Below are positions 11,880 through 21,446 of a stretch of 49,427 nt of DNA, piece after piece. Below the pieces are notes generated by a model. The model saw nothing but the letters and a program-made list of their open reading frames with translations. It had not been told where the DNA came from and made no database searches. The stretch's first letter is position 1. The number at the start of each line of letters is the position of its first letter. Location of the stretch: positions 1-49,427 of the forward strand of contig JAUCBJ010006007.1 of assembly GCA_032718475.1 (NCBI GenBank). Reading direction: 5' to 3'. The translations under genes and the position numbers were made by a program. The stretch comes from Nemertoderma westbladi. Its lineage: Eukaryota > Xenacoelomorpha > Nemertodermatida > Nemertodermatidae.

Positions 11880-12033
11880 CGTTCTAAAAGGGATGCGACA
11901 TATAACAATCCTAGTACCAATATGGAACTCACTTCCCAGTGACGTTAACGAATCAGTAAGTGTTAAGTCCTTTTGTGACAAACTTAAAACTTGTAATTTA
12001 TTAGAATATTGCCATTTCAATAGATTCGATTAA
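11880..12033 (+). pseudogene. C-terminal remnant of a non-LTR reverse transcriptase ORF
   Basis: The plus strand reads ...IWNSLPSDVNESVSVKSF CDKLK... and ends at TAA 12,031. The pattern WNSLP-x-V-x4-S-x3-F-x3-L is the common C-terminal signature of CR1/L2-like LINEs and related elements. About 200 bp of AT-rich 3' UTR with AATAAA near 12,233 follows. It is a short captured end inside the 1.5-kb foldback element and is unrelated to the RTE copies. Confidence 0.65.
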
Positions 12034-12723
12034 TTAGGACGCATGATCATGCATTTATTTTTAGTTTCTACTCAGTATGCATAAACTTTTGTTCTTATAA
12101 AACATAAAATGTTTTTATAGAAGAGTGAACAGTTATTGATGGCGTTGTTATTTGTAATTATTGCCGTTTCTAATTCAGTGTATTTAAATGTAAATTATTG
12201 ATTTCGTTAGTTATTTTTTTATTTTATAATTTTAATAAAAAGAGAGTTCAATTAAATTCAATCCAATGCAGAGCTATACCGAGCTAAAACCGTCCTATAC
12301 CAAACTATAGTGATGCCATAGAGATAACAAGTGCAACCAATCATGGTAGACAATTTAGTCTCCCCCTTCCCTTGCCAAGGGGTTAGCATATTAAATACAG
12401 TATATCCTTGCCCTATCGTGAACAAAGGCAATAAAAAGCATAGAGAATCGATAAGAACCATCGGCCTATTTCCTTTGTAAACTATTTTTGAACTCTAAAC
12501 TTTAATTATTAACACATTTTACCGCCCGCAACGCATGAAGTGAAGAATATGTAGTCTTAGCGTATTCCTCTACAGAGTATACATGTATAGGATACAATAC
12601 TGTTGAAAGCATTTGATTGTTGTGGGTTGTTTATTGAACATACCGAATTGTGTCTTATTTTAGTACTGAAACGCTTGGAATACGTAAGCCACTTAATGAT
12701 AAACGTCGAATAGGCATAGTTAT
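12034..12723. other. Interior of the 1.5-kb foldback element
   Basis: It contains the LINE 3' UTR-like stretch up to about 12,250. Beyond that no gene is supported; the short frames have no recognisable content. Confidence 0.4.
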
Positions 12724-12792
12724 GGGTAGCACCTACGCGTAGTTATACGTAGCACCTACGCGTAGTTATACGTAGCACCTCCGCGTAGTTAA
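12724..12792. repeat. Tandem repeat, 23 bp x 3
   Basis: GTAGCACCTACGCGTAGTTA is repeated three times with a 23-bp period. The core ACGCGT is palindromic. Confidence 0.8.
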
Positions 12793-13253
12793 TGTTAAAA
12801 CTCTGAAACTGGTGATGTATGACCCAATGAAATGTTGCGAACTACGCGTAGGTCGAAAAGATTTACACCCTGCCTGTGCGTTGCCAACACTACAGCACTA
12901 CCTGACAGCCTGACTACTTCCTGTCAGCTAATCAATAACCAGTATTTTCATGTATTTGTAGGCCTAACCTCTCCTGTTCTCTGCTTGTTGTGCCATCGGC
13001 GCTACAGAAATGGATTGCCATAGAACGCTACAGAATGTACAAGCCAATGGAATTAGAGTGGAATGTATAAACCAATCTTAGGTTGTTGCGCTGTTGCGCC
13101 AATGTTGTTCATTGGTTATAGGGCTGTTGCGCCGTTGCGCCATTGCGCTGTTGCGTGTTGTCCAGGAAGCCGTTTAAACTCTGTAGGCATCTACAGTACT
13201 ACAGCATAGGCCATATCTTTTGCTGAATCATAGAGTAGTCTGAAGTTCCCCTG

Positions 13254-13270
13254 TCTGCCGCAAGAGGGCG
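13254..13270 (+). promoter_or_regulatory. CTCF-like motif
   Basis: TCTGCCGCAAGAGGGCG fits the CTCF core, in a block that also appears near 15,905 (degraded) and, inverted, at 18,385. Predicted from sequence only. Confidence 0.3.
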
Positions 13271-13324
13271 AAATGTCTCAAAGTGAAAACCATACAGTAG
13301 CTATGAATTGCTACCGCGGCTCTT

Positions 13325-13512
13325 TTATTTATTAATACTTATTTATTTGTATTTAATTTTAATTTATTTATTTGTATTTAATTTTAATTTATTTATTTGT
13401 ATTTAATTTTAATTTATTTATTTGTATTTAATTTTAATTTATTTATTTGTATTTAATTTTAATTAATTTTGTATTTAATTTTAATTAATTATTTGTATTT
13501 ATTTTTACTTTA
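13325..13512. repeat. AT-rich tandem repeat, ~23 bp
   Basis: TTATTTGTATTTAATTTTAA is repeated about six times in the left arm. The mirrored place in the right arm (19,190-19,330) has the inverse repeat with a different copy number. Confidence 0.8.
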
Positions 13513-14029
13513 TATATTGGTTTCTATTTTTAGCTTTAACAATAAACAGTTTATATATTACACACCGATGCTAAATGACGTCATTATTGGAACCATCTAA
13601 CCATAGACTTGCAGCCTTATTTAGCCCTAGGGTATACAGCTCCCTTACTGGTAACTATTTTGGAGTTAACCCTATTAAACCCGGGGAAGGGGGTCAATAT
13701 GACCCCCCCCCCCCCCCCGTGGTTTTCTTATTATAATTCTGAAACAAACGCAGTTGGGAATCTAAGATTTTATGACTTTTCCTAAGAATCTATTGTCTTC
13801 CAAGTAGTGAAAACCGTTTTCAAAAATATTGGGTAGTTTTCGAGTTATAGCACCATTTTTTAACCCTACTTTTGGCACTTTTATGAGACGTTTTTTAAAA
13901 TTTCATTTCATTAAATATGAATTGTAACATGTCAATTTTGGATTTACACCGGTTTTTTGGTGTTAGCAATTGGATGGAATTCATATAAATTGATATTCAA
14001 ATTTTTTTTTTCGGCGGGTTTCGGCGGGA

Positions 14030-14715
14030 CAATTTTGGTGCCAGCACCAAATTTTGAAATATGTCAATTTTGTAAATTGATTGTTTAAAACTGGTTTTTT
14101 ACGCAATTGGGTTTTTTGGGGTTCTGGTTTCGATGGAATATATACGAGTTGCACCAAGCGTATCAAACTTGTATTTTTCGGTGCTGAGTGCAAATTTTGG
14201 TGCTACAGTAGCACGAATTTTGAAAATCCATTCAATAGATAAAATTGCTTGTGACAATTTATTTCTTGCGTTTTAGAGGTTTATGGCTGTTCTGAATTCA
14301 ATGGAATATATAATTATCGAACTAGACATATCAAACTTGTATTTTTCGGAAGTGGGTGCAAAATGTGGTGCTAGCACCAAATTTTGAAAACCATCAAATA
14401 TATCAATTGATTGTGTCACCTTGTTTCTTGCGTTATTCGGGTTTGTGAGGGTTCTGAATTCAATGGATTCAGTAAAACTTTCATAAGAGTTTTCAAACTT
14501 GATTTTTCGACGGTGGGTGAAAATTGTTGTGCCAGCACCAAATTTGGGAAAATAAGCAAATTGATCAGTAGATAGTATCATCTTGTTTCTTGCGTTATAC
14601 GGGTTTATGAGGGTCCTGAATCCGATGGAATCAATAAAAACAGCACTGGATATCGCAAACTTGTACTTTTGGGTGATGGGTACCAAATTTGGTGCTAGCA
14701 CCAAAATTTGCAAAA
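14030..14715. repeat. Diverged tandem repeat, about 160-170 bp x 4-5, inside the TTAA element
   Basis: Each unit contains GCACCAAATTTTGAAA-like, TTGTTTCTTGCGTTAT-like, GGGTTCTGAATTCAATGGA-like and CAAACTTGTATTTTTCGG-like words. The GCACCAAA word recurs at about 14,040, 14,207, 14,372, 14,531 and 14,693. Confidence 0.7.
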
Positions 14716-15169
14716 TTACGTCGAAAAATACACGGAGCAATGATCTGGCATATTATAAATATATTCCATTAGAATCAGCGCCCTAGAAAACCTGCAAATG
14801 TGAATTTATAGCATCGTATAAGTGAATTAAAAATTTTGTGTTCTAACGGAATTAAGTGCTGGTTACTTGTTTTTTTTTCATTTTTTTCCTACGCAGAGAG
14901 GACTAAACAGCCATTTATAGTAATCATATCATTTTTAAATATTTTCCAATGTATTTTGCGCCCCAAAAAACCTGTATTGAAAAACAATTAGCCGAAAAAT
15001 GTAACTTTCAAATTTTGTGAAATGTGCACTACTTGTAATTTTGGTGCTGCAATATAACCACCCCAGTACATTTTTTCGAACATTTTTTTTTTTCGGTCGG
15101 ATCCAGACTAGTGATACCTACATACAAACAAAAAATCAGACGCTTTCGTAAAAATTTGTAGATTTTAGA

Positions 15170-15218
15170 GGGGGGGGGGGGGGGGGGGTCAATATGACCC
15201 CCCCCCCCCCCCCCCCCC
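15170..15218. other. G19 / C21 hairpin
   Basis: A run of 19 G, then TCAATATGA, then a run of 21 C. The two runs and TCA/TGA pair into a stem of about 22 bp with a 3-nt loop. The left end of the TTAA element has the same hairpin with G5 and C16 (13,689-13,718). Run lengths may be affected by sequencing error. Confidence 0.8.
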
Positions 15219-16029
15219 GGTATTTGTACATTTTATAGCCCCGGTACTAATAGGGTTAATGTTAGCGAAGGGCCTAAACTTAAGGCAAGAAGTTACATGC
15301 AAGCTATCGCCTAGGTTACCAGTTACGCATGAATGAACAATTTATCAGGGGGCCCTCTTAAAATTCTTTGTGCTGCGTCAGGATTGCCTCATTTAAGGAA
15401 GCCGCATCCCTATCGATAATCTAAATATAGTATCGGTAATCATTTTCAGTATAACGTAAAATTAAATAAGACCCTCTTTTAATACATAAGTTTATACAGT
15501 TTATCTTCAATTTAATTTGTTTTTATTTACAACCCTATCTACTGTATTATAATTTATGTTTTATAATAACAAGCTATATCATGTTAATCTTTATTAATTT
15601 TCTTTGTACTGAGGTTTTCGAGGGCGCTGTTTCCAATGGTCCGATTCTCAAAACGATCTAACATACTGTATAATTAATTACTTAAGCCTGCGAGGTATGC
15701 GTAATTAAAAAATCTCGTTTACCAGTTTTCCTAAAAAACTATGAAGCAACTGTATATTGCTTAAGAGTTCTGAGGGGTGAGTCATGAGGCAAGATGTTTG
15801 AGACTTGTTTAGATATATTATTACTTAATTTTGACCCCCCAGTAGGTATCTATTACAATATGGGCTATATCTTTTGCGGAGTCACAGAGTAGTCTGAAGT
15901 TCCCCAGTCTGCTGCTAGAGCGCGAAGTATCTCAAAGTGAAAACCATACAGTAGCCATGAATTGGTTATTAGGCAATACTACTACATTTTGTATAGCTAG
16001 GCCTATTGCTAACCGAACGAAAACTACCC

Positions 16030-16103
16030 TGGTCCATGCGGGGATCGAACCCATGACCTATGGGAGATGTGAATTCAACGCAACCACTACACCAAGGTGG
16101 AAC
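16030..16103 (-). ncRNA. tRNA-derived sequence in left arm (pseudo-tRNA / SINE head)
   Basis: On the minus strand there is an exact pol III box A (TGGTGTAGTGG) and an exact box B (GGTTCGATCCC) at normal tRNA spacing. The T stem has mismatches and the acceptor ends do not pair well, so it is probably tRNA-derived and not a working tRNA. An inverted copy lies at 18,207-18,281. Confidence 0.5.
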
Positions 16104-16190
16104 AGTAACGTTCGAATTTGTTCGTTGACGTTCGAATTTGTAAGACTTGATTTAAGACCTGAGGCACTCCTAAAGTCTCGAGTTTTAGGA

Positions 16191-16637
16191 CTGAGACATA
16201 GACTATGCATCACTGAGGCACAGACTATGCCTCACTGAGGCACAGACTATGCCTCACTAAGGCACAGACTGTGCCTCACTGAGGCACAGACTAGGCCTCA
16301 CTGAGGCACAGACTATGCCTCACTGAGGCACAGACTATGCATCACTGAGGCATAGACTATGCCTCACTGATGCACAGACTATTCCTCACTGAGGCACAGA
16401 CTATCCCTCACTGATGCACTGACTATGCCTCACTGAGGCACAGACTATGCCTCACTGAGGCACAGACTATGCCTCACTGAGGCACAGACTATGCCTCACT
16501 GAGGCACTGAGGCACAGACTATGCCTCACTGAGGCACTGAGGCACAGACTATGCCTCACTGAGGCACAGACTATGCCTCACTGAGGCACTGACTATGCCT
16601 CACTGAGGCACTGAGGCACAAACTATGCCTCACTGAT
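16191..16637. repeat. 22-bp quasi-palindromic tandem array, about 20 copies
   Basis: The unit is GAGGCACAGACTATGCCTCA + CT. TGAGGCA and TGCCTCA within each unit are inverse to each other, so each unit can fold. The mirrored place in the right arm (18,062-18,118) has only about three units. Confidence 0.9.
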
Positions 16638-16742
16638 TGTCTAATTTTTATTTTAAAAAAGTTTCAAAAAAAAAAAGTATCATAAAAGTTTTATTTATTT
16701 AAAAATTTGTAAAATCATTTAGCTAAAATTCAATAGTATCAA

Positions 16743-17329
16743 TTGAGGCATTGCTATAATGCATATAGACATGAAAGTTGTTTGGTTTGTAATAAAGAAA
16801 TGAGACAAGACAATCTATCTCGTCATATGGAAACACATAGAAAGGATAAACTAATGGATCCGTTACCAAAAAAAATTAAAAAATCCGAAGATAATTTTAG
16901 TGAAGATGAAAAGAAAAAGAGAGATGAGCGTGATATATTAAATATAAAACAGACAATGGAAAATAAATTTCATAAAGTTATGAAAATTTTGAAAGGGATA
17001 CAAAAACAGTTACCCCTAGAAAATGAGGAAAATTTGAGTGAGAAAGATGGAGAAGAAGAGGATGATGAGATGGAGAATGAAAATAGTGAGGGTCAGGATG
17101 AAGTTGAAGAGAGTGAAGTTGAGAACGAAGAAAGTGAAGGTCAAGAAGAGGATGAAGAAAGTGAAGGTGTGGAAGAGGATGAAGAAGTGAAGGTCAGGCC
17201 AAAATTAAGAAACAGATGGTTAATGAGGAAGATGAAAGTAAAGTAAATCAACCAGCTTTTACTAATTTTCGAAGACCTATGATAAAAAACTCTCGTTCAG
17301 TATATGCCCGCGTAGGACGACGCTATTGA
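16743..17329 (+). CDS. C2H2 zinc-finger protein with acidic tail, cargo of the large foldback; one frameshift
   Basis: An open frame of 167 codons in the centre of the foldback element. One C2H2 finger, C-x2-C-x11-H-x3-H (CLVCNKEMRQDNLSRHMETH), is followed by a Lys-rich, NLS-like patch (PLPKKIKK), a helical segment with Lys/Ile/Leu, and a ~75-residue acidic tail with repeated ESEGQ/EEDEE blocks. The first in-frame ATG (16,800) is inside the finger, so the N-terminus must come from a splice, a non-AUG start or lost sequence. Near 17,185 a GAAGAAAGTGAAGG-type repeat lacks one A. The frame ends at 17,246, but the -1 frame continues the repeat and adds a basic tail ending ...VGRRY, stop at 17,327. 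The family is unknown. It could be DNA-binding and needed by the element. No neighbour gene of a known virus or transposon type is present. Confidence 0.5.
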
Positions 17330-17357
17330 CAGTTGTTTGTTTGAGTTCCTTTCATAA

Positions 17358-17462
17358 TAGTATTAGGACTATTTATCCATAACAATTATATTAGTATTAG
17401 GAGTATTTATCCATAACAATTATATTAGTATTAGGAGTATTTACCCACAATATTTATTACTA
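17358..17462. repeat. Tandem repeat, 34 bp x 3
   Basis: TATTAGGAGTATTTATCCAT with AACAATTATATTAG is repeated three times, starting at 17,361, 17,395 and 17,429, directly downstream of the zinc-finger ORF. Confidence 0.8.
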
Positions 17463-17559
17463 TTAGGTCTAATTTTTATAATATACTTTGGAAAATTAGT
17501 CAACTAAGTCATAATTTTTAAAACTTTAAATAAGGGTTGAGTTATTGCATATAATGTTA

Positions 17560-18061
17560 AGAAGAGTGAACCAATAGAAGCAACCTGAGGTCTAATCTCT
17601 TGGCCTTTACTCATAAGACAGCGCATTAACTCCCAAGGTTGCATACTATCACTATAACTGGGAGGTCAAAGCTAGTGTACACAGTCAGCCAAGAGCTAGG
17701 AAAAAGAATGATGCTCTTCTAGAGTTCGAACTCACGACCTTCTAATAAGAAAACTAAGCAAATTATCAGCTTGAAAGCCTTAGACCCTTAATCTGAGGAA
17801 TCGAGTAGCCAATGAGAGAGCAGATGCGAGTACAGTGGTAAACCCCATCCATGGTGAGATAACGTTACACTAACTCTCAAGGATAGTTATACTCACCATT
17901 CAAATATCCCTCGCAAACCAGATTCCCCCATCATCTAAAGTATTCCACTCCAATGCAAAATAAATAGAGCTTCAGTTGGATTTGAACCTGTGCTTGTAAA
18001 CACTTTTGTGCTCGTATATTGTAATTTATTGTTCATATAATGCAATATAACTCGGCTATTT
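17560..18061 (-). other. Central non-coding segment with two box-B-like words
   Basis: No ORF is supported. On the minus strand CAGGTTCAAATCCA (about 17,970) is an exact box B. GAGTTCGAACTC (about 17,728) is near box B. Both may be heads of degraded tRNA-derived SINEs, but I could not find convincing box A partners. Confidence 0.3.
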
Positions 18062-18206
18062 AGTCTGTGCCTCAGTGAGGCATGGTCTGTGCCTCAGTGA
18101 GGCATAGTCTGTGTCTCAGTCCTAAAACTCGAGACTTTAGGAGTGCCTCAGGTCTTAAATGAGAGTCTTACAAATTCGAACGTCAACAAACAAATTCGAA
18201 CGTTAC

Positions 18207-18281
18207 TGTTCCACCTTGGTGTAGTGGTTGCGTTGAATTCACATCTCCCATAGGTCATGGGTTCGATCCCCGCATGGACCA
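18207..18281 (+). ncRNA. tRNA-derived sequence in right arm
   Basis: Inverted copy of the segment at 16,030-16,103, with box A TGGTGTAGTGG and box B GGTTCGATCCC both intact. The stems are imperfect. Conservation of both boxes in both arms is notable because other parts of the arms have drifted. Confidence 0.5.
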
Positions 18282-18384
18282 GGGTAGTTTTCGTTCGGTT
18301 AGCAATAGGCCTAGCTATACAAATGTAGTAGTATTGCCTAGTAACCAATCATGGCTACTGTATGGTTTTCACTTTGAGATATTT

Positions 18385-18401
18385 CGCCCTCTAGCGGCAG
18401 A
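18385..18401 (-). promoter_or_regulatory. CTCF-like motif
   Basis: The minus strand reads TCTGCCGCTAGAGGGCG, a close match to the CTCF core. It is the best-preserved copy in the right foldback arm. Confidence 0.35.
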
Positions 18402-19980
18402 CTGGGGAACTTCAGACTACTCTGTGACTCCGCAAAAAGATATAGCCTATATTGTAATAGATACCGACTGGGGGGTCAAAATTAAGTAATAATATATCTA
18501 AATAAGTCTCAAACATCTTGCCTCATGACTCGCCCCTCAGAACTCTTAAGCACTATAACTTCATAGTTTTTAAGTAAAACTGGTATTAAACGAGATTTGT
18601 TAATTACGCATACCTCGCAGTCTTAAGTAATTCATTATACAGTAGGTTAGATCGTTTTGAGAATAGGACCATTGGAAAGAGCGCCCTCGAAAACCTCAGT
18701 ACAAAGAAAATTAATACAGATTAACATGATATAGCTTGTTATTATAAAACATAAATTATAATACTGTAGAACAATTAGGGTTGTAAATAAAAACAAATTA
18801 AATTGAAGATAAACTATATATATATATAAATAAACTTATGTATTAAAAGAGGGCCCTATTTAATTATACAGTATACTGAAAATGGTTAGCGATACCATAA
18901 TTAGATTATCGATAGGGATGCGGCTTCCTTAAATGAGGCAATCCTGACGCAGCACAAATAATTTTAAGAGGGGCCCCTGATAATTGTTCATTCATGCGTA
19001 ACTGGTAACCTAGGCGATAGTATAGCCTTGCCTTAAGTTTAGGACCTGTATACCCTAGGGCTAAATAAGGCTGCAGGTCCATAGTGAGATGGTTCCAATA
19101 ATGACGTCATTTAGCAACGGTAAGTAATATAAAAACTAATTATTGTTAATTCTAAAAATAGAAAACAATATATTAAGTAAAAGTAATACAATTAATTAAT
19201 TTAAAATTAAGTACAAAAAAATAAAGTAAAAATAAATACAAATAATTAATTAAAATTAAATACAAATAAATAAATTAAAATTAAATACAAATAAATAAAT
19301 TAAAATTAAATACAAATAAATAAGTATTAATAAAGAAAAGAGCCGCGGTACCAATTCATAGCACTGTATGGTTTTCACTGGGGAACTTCAGACTACTCTG
19401 TGACTCCGCAAAAGATATGGCCTATATTGTAATAGATACCGACTGGGGGGGGGGGGGGGGGTCAAAATTAAGTAATAAATAAGTCTCAAACATCTTGCCT
19501 CATGGCTCGCCCCTCAGAACTCTTAAGCAATATGGCTTCATGGTTTTGCGGATTGTAAATAACAAAGCTAGAGAACATGTTAATTTTCAGATAATATGAC
19601 CTCTAGCGGCAGACTATGGAACTGCAGACGGCTGGATATAGGTAAGAGTAATTAGTAATCAGAGGTGTCACGAGAGGGGGCGGGGCGCTTGGATGCATCT
19701 ATTATTAAAAACCTGTTGCTTGGTTAAAGCTAATTGGGGGTCAAAGGTCAACGATAAAGCAGTCTGGATATAGATAAGAGTAATTAGTTACCAGTAAGGG
19801 AGCTGTATACCCTATGTCTAAGTATAACGAGATTAAAGTCAATGAGGTCATTTAGAAAGTAATATATAAAACTAATTATTGGTAAATCTAAAATAAAATA
19901 CATATAATTAATTAAAATTAAATACAAATAAATAGGTATTAATAAATAAAAGAGCCGCGGTGTCACTTATGACACCCTTT

Positions 19981-20265
19981 GGTCCTCTTGTGACAGTTGG
20001 ACAACACTGACACCATTGCGTGTTGGGGCGCTAATTGGTCTGATTAATTAGGATAATCAATTAAACCCTAACTAGGAGTCATAGACAGCTATTAGGGATT
20101 AATTGTACTAATTAATTGATTGACACCTGTCAATTAGGGTCTAATTAGCCTAATTAGGAGGTGTCACCCAGACTGTCTGGGGCCAATGACACCCCATGGG
20201 TGATAATAGGGTGTCATATGACACCCAATGGGTGTCAGTGGGGTCCAACTGTCGCAAAGAGGACC
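19981..20265. mobile_element. 285-bp MITE-like outer end, right
   Basis: It starts GGTCCTCTTGTGACAGTTGG and ends CCAACTGTCGCAAAGAGGACC. It is the inverted partner of the unit at 10,921-11,210 and closes the right arm. Confidence 0.75.
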
Positions 20266-21147
20266 ACACATCTACTACTGTCATGTCCACTTAGGGGCTC
20301 CGTGAAAATACGTTAAATTTATAGTAAATTTTAAAATTTAATTTTGAGACAGGGGGGGGGGGGGGGGGAATGGACGCAAATCCCGCCTTGGCGATCCTCG
20401 ATTCTCAATTTAGGGAAAGAAACAGGTTACAGTGGTACGTTATTTTAACCAAAACAATAAACTAAACACAATAGAACAGGTTACTGTTTTATTTTTGAGA
20501 GTAATCATCTGTTATTGGCGTCCAATTTCCCCTGGATAGGGATGAATTTTATTGCGTCCAGTTCCCTCCCCCCTATCTGTTAATTTTATGATTTTATTGT
20601 GTCCTGTATTATGTATTGATAATAAATAGTGTTTTTTCTTCTGTATGCCGGTCGTTTGTGCGATGTATCAGTATCGCAACGGGGTCCGAGTACTATGGCC
20701 TATTATAAATACGTCCTGCTAAGATGCCACCCACTAAATTAGGGGGCCGTCTTTCTGCGGTGTTTATTAGGCCTACTCCTGGCAGGACAAGCTGCCAAGA
20801 CAATCAGGATTTCTTTTACTTCTAGAGATATGGCTGTCGGTCGATAACATTGACCCCGTCTTGGTTAGAAATCACCGCCACTGTTACCTGCTGCTTTCCC
20901 TTAATGTTTCCAATCACATTAAATTAATTTTTCAAACCCACTAAACACACACTGCCATTTTGCGCCATTTACTCCACGAGCACATCACCTAGCTACGACG
21001 TCAGCAATGAAAATCGGCAGCATTGGGTCTGTCAGTATGCCTGTCGGCCTGTCCGCCAAAATAAAACCTACCGGTACTTATACCCAGAGAGCCGATGGCC
21101 ATTTAATGAATATTCATTCGATTTACTAAAAATAGCCAACAATTATT
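20266..21147. other. Intergenic DNA between the foldback and the ataxin-7-like gene
   Basis: No gene is supported. It holds an oligo-G run at about 20,353-20,368, AATGGACGCAAAT words that also occur near 49,340, and AT-rich DNA. This is the 3' flank of the minus-strand gene. Confidence 0.4.
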
Positions 21148-21215
21148 TTTATTTACTTACTTGATTTAACTTGTGTGTGTGTGATAGTCATATAATTATG
21201 ACAATTGAGTTTATT
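21148..21215 (-). terminator. Candidate polyadenylation signals of the ataxin-7-like gene
   Basis: On the minus strand AATAAA occurs at 21,215-21,210 and again at 21,153-21,148, about 230 and 290 nt after the stop codon. Both are plausible for the mRNA 3' end; the cleavage site cannot be fixed. Confidence 0.35.
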
Positions 21216-21446
21216 TAATAACTTCTTGTCTTTTTGCATATAAATTCATTAATTTATACAGATACGAACAAGATATACTTTACTGTACGTATTGGAACTT
21301 TAGCAAAAATAGAATAAACAATATACAGTCTTAGTAAGTAACTCTACAAGTACCATAGCACATTGCATCAAATACGGACGTTAAGTGGTCGAAATTATCA
21401 TCGGGTTGTTCAAATACGGGATGCGAACACAAGTTGTAGGTCGGTG

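Larger units (their letters stand above)
11651..13179. mobile_element. 1.5-kb foldback element nested in the left arm
   Basis: The ends are inverted copies of about 220 bp. GTTTAAACGGCTTCCTG at 11,651 mirrors CAGGAAGCCGTTTAAAC ending at 13,179. The adjoining (GCGCAAC)n-type segment mirrors (GTTGCGC)n. TGGCGCAACA / TTGTGCCATCGGCGCTAC also match in inverted order. The right arm of the large element lacks this DNA, which supports a later insertion. Confidence 0.8.
13666..15259. mobile_element. TTAA-flanked non-autonomous element (piggyBac-like ends)
   Basis: Both borders are TTAA, followed by inverted ends: TTAACCCTATTAAACCCGGGG on the left, and on the right the inverse of TAATAGGGTTAA with CCCCGGTA. 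TTAA targets with CCC-starting ends are typical of piggyBac-type transposons. That family link is an inference because no transposase is encoded. Next to each end is a hairpin with an oligo-G arm, TCAATATGA and an oligo-C arm. The inverted counterpart of this site in the right arm lacks the insert. Confidence 0.75.
10921..20265. mobile_element. Large foldback element with ~2.2-kb inverted arms and a zinc-finger gene in the centre
   Basis: The left arm (10,921 to about 16,250) and right arm (about 18,062 to 20,265) are inverted copies along their whole length. Matching blocks include the outer MITE-like ends, TACCAGTAAGGGAGCTGTAT (19,790; inverse at 11,389), the CCGCGGCTCTTTTATT block (13,315; inverse at 19,340), TGACGTCATT (13,575 / 19,100), TACGCATACCTCGCAG (18,606; inverse at 15,690) and the tRNA-like segment (16,030 / 18,207). 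The left arm is longer only because two other elements sit in it; without them both arms are about 2.2 kb. The ~1.8-kb centre carries one ORF. There is no recognised transposase, integrase or polymerase and no clear target-site duplication. Possible explanations are a giant foldback transposon, a non-autonomous relative of a large DNA transposon, or a palindromic duplication around a gene. Confidence 0.8.

Noticed and set aside
14273-14740. 155-codon minus-strand frame
   Set aside because: It follows the ~160-bp internal repeats of the TTAA element, and its repeated residues mirror the DNA repeats. No sign of selection for protein.
16030-16103. Functional tRNA gene
   Set aside because: Boxes A and B are exact but the acceptor and T stems do not pair properly.
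15957-16238. 93-codon frame, and its mirror on the minus strand at 18,148-18,348
   Set aside because: They lie over the tRNA-like segment and inverted arms. The similarity of the two peptides only reflects the inverted repeat.
10921-20265. Polinton/Maverick or integrated virus
   Set aside because: Long inverted ends alone are not enough: no polymerase, integrase, ATPase, protease or capsid frame is present in the 1.8-kb centre.
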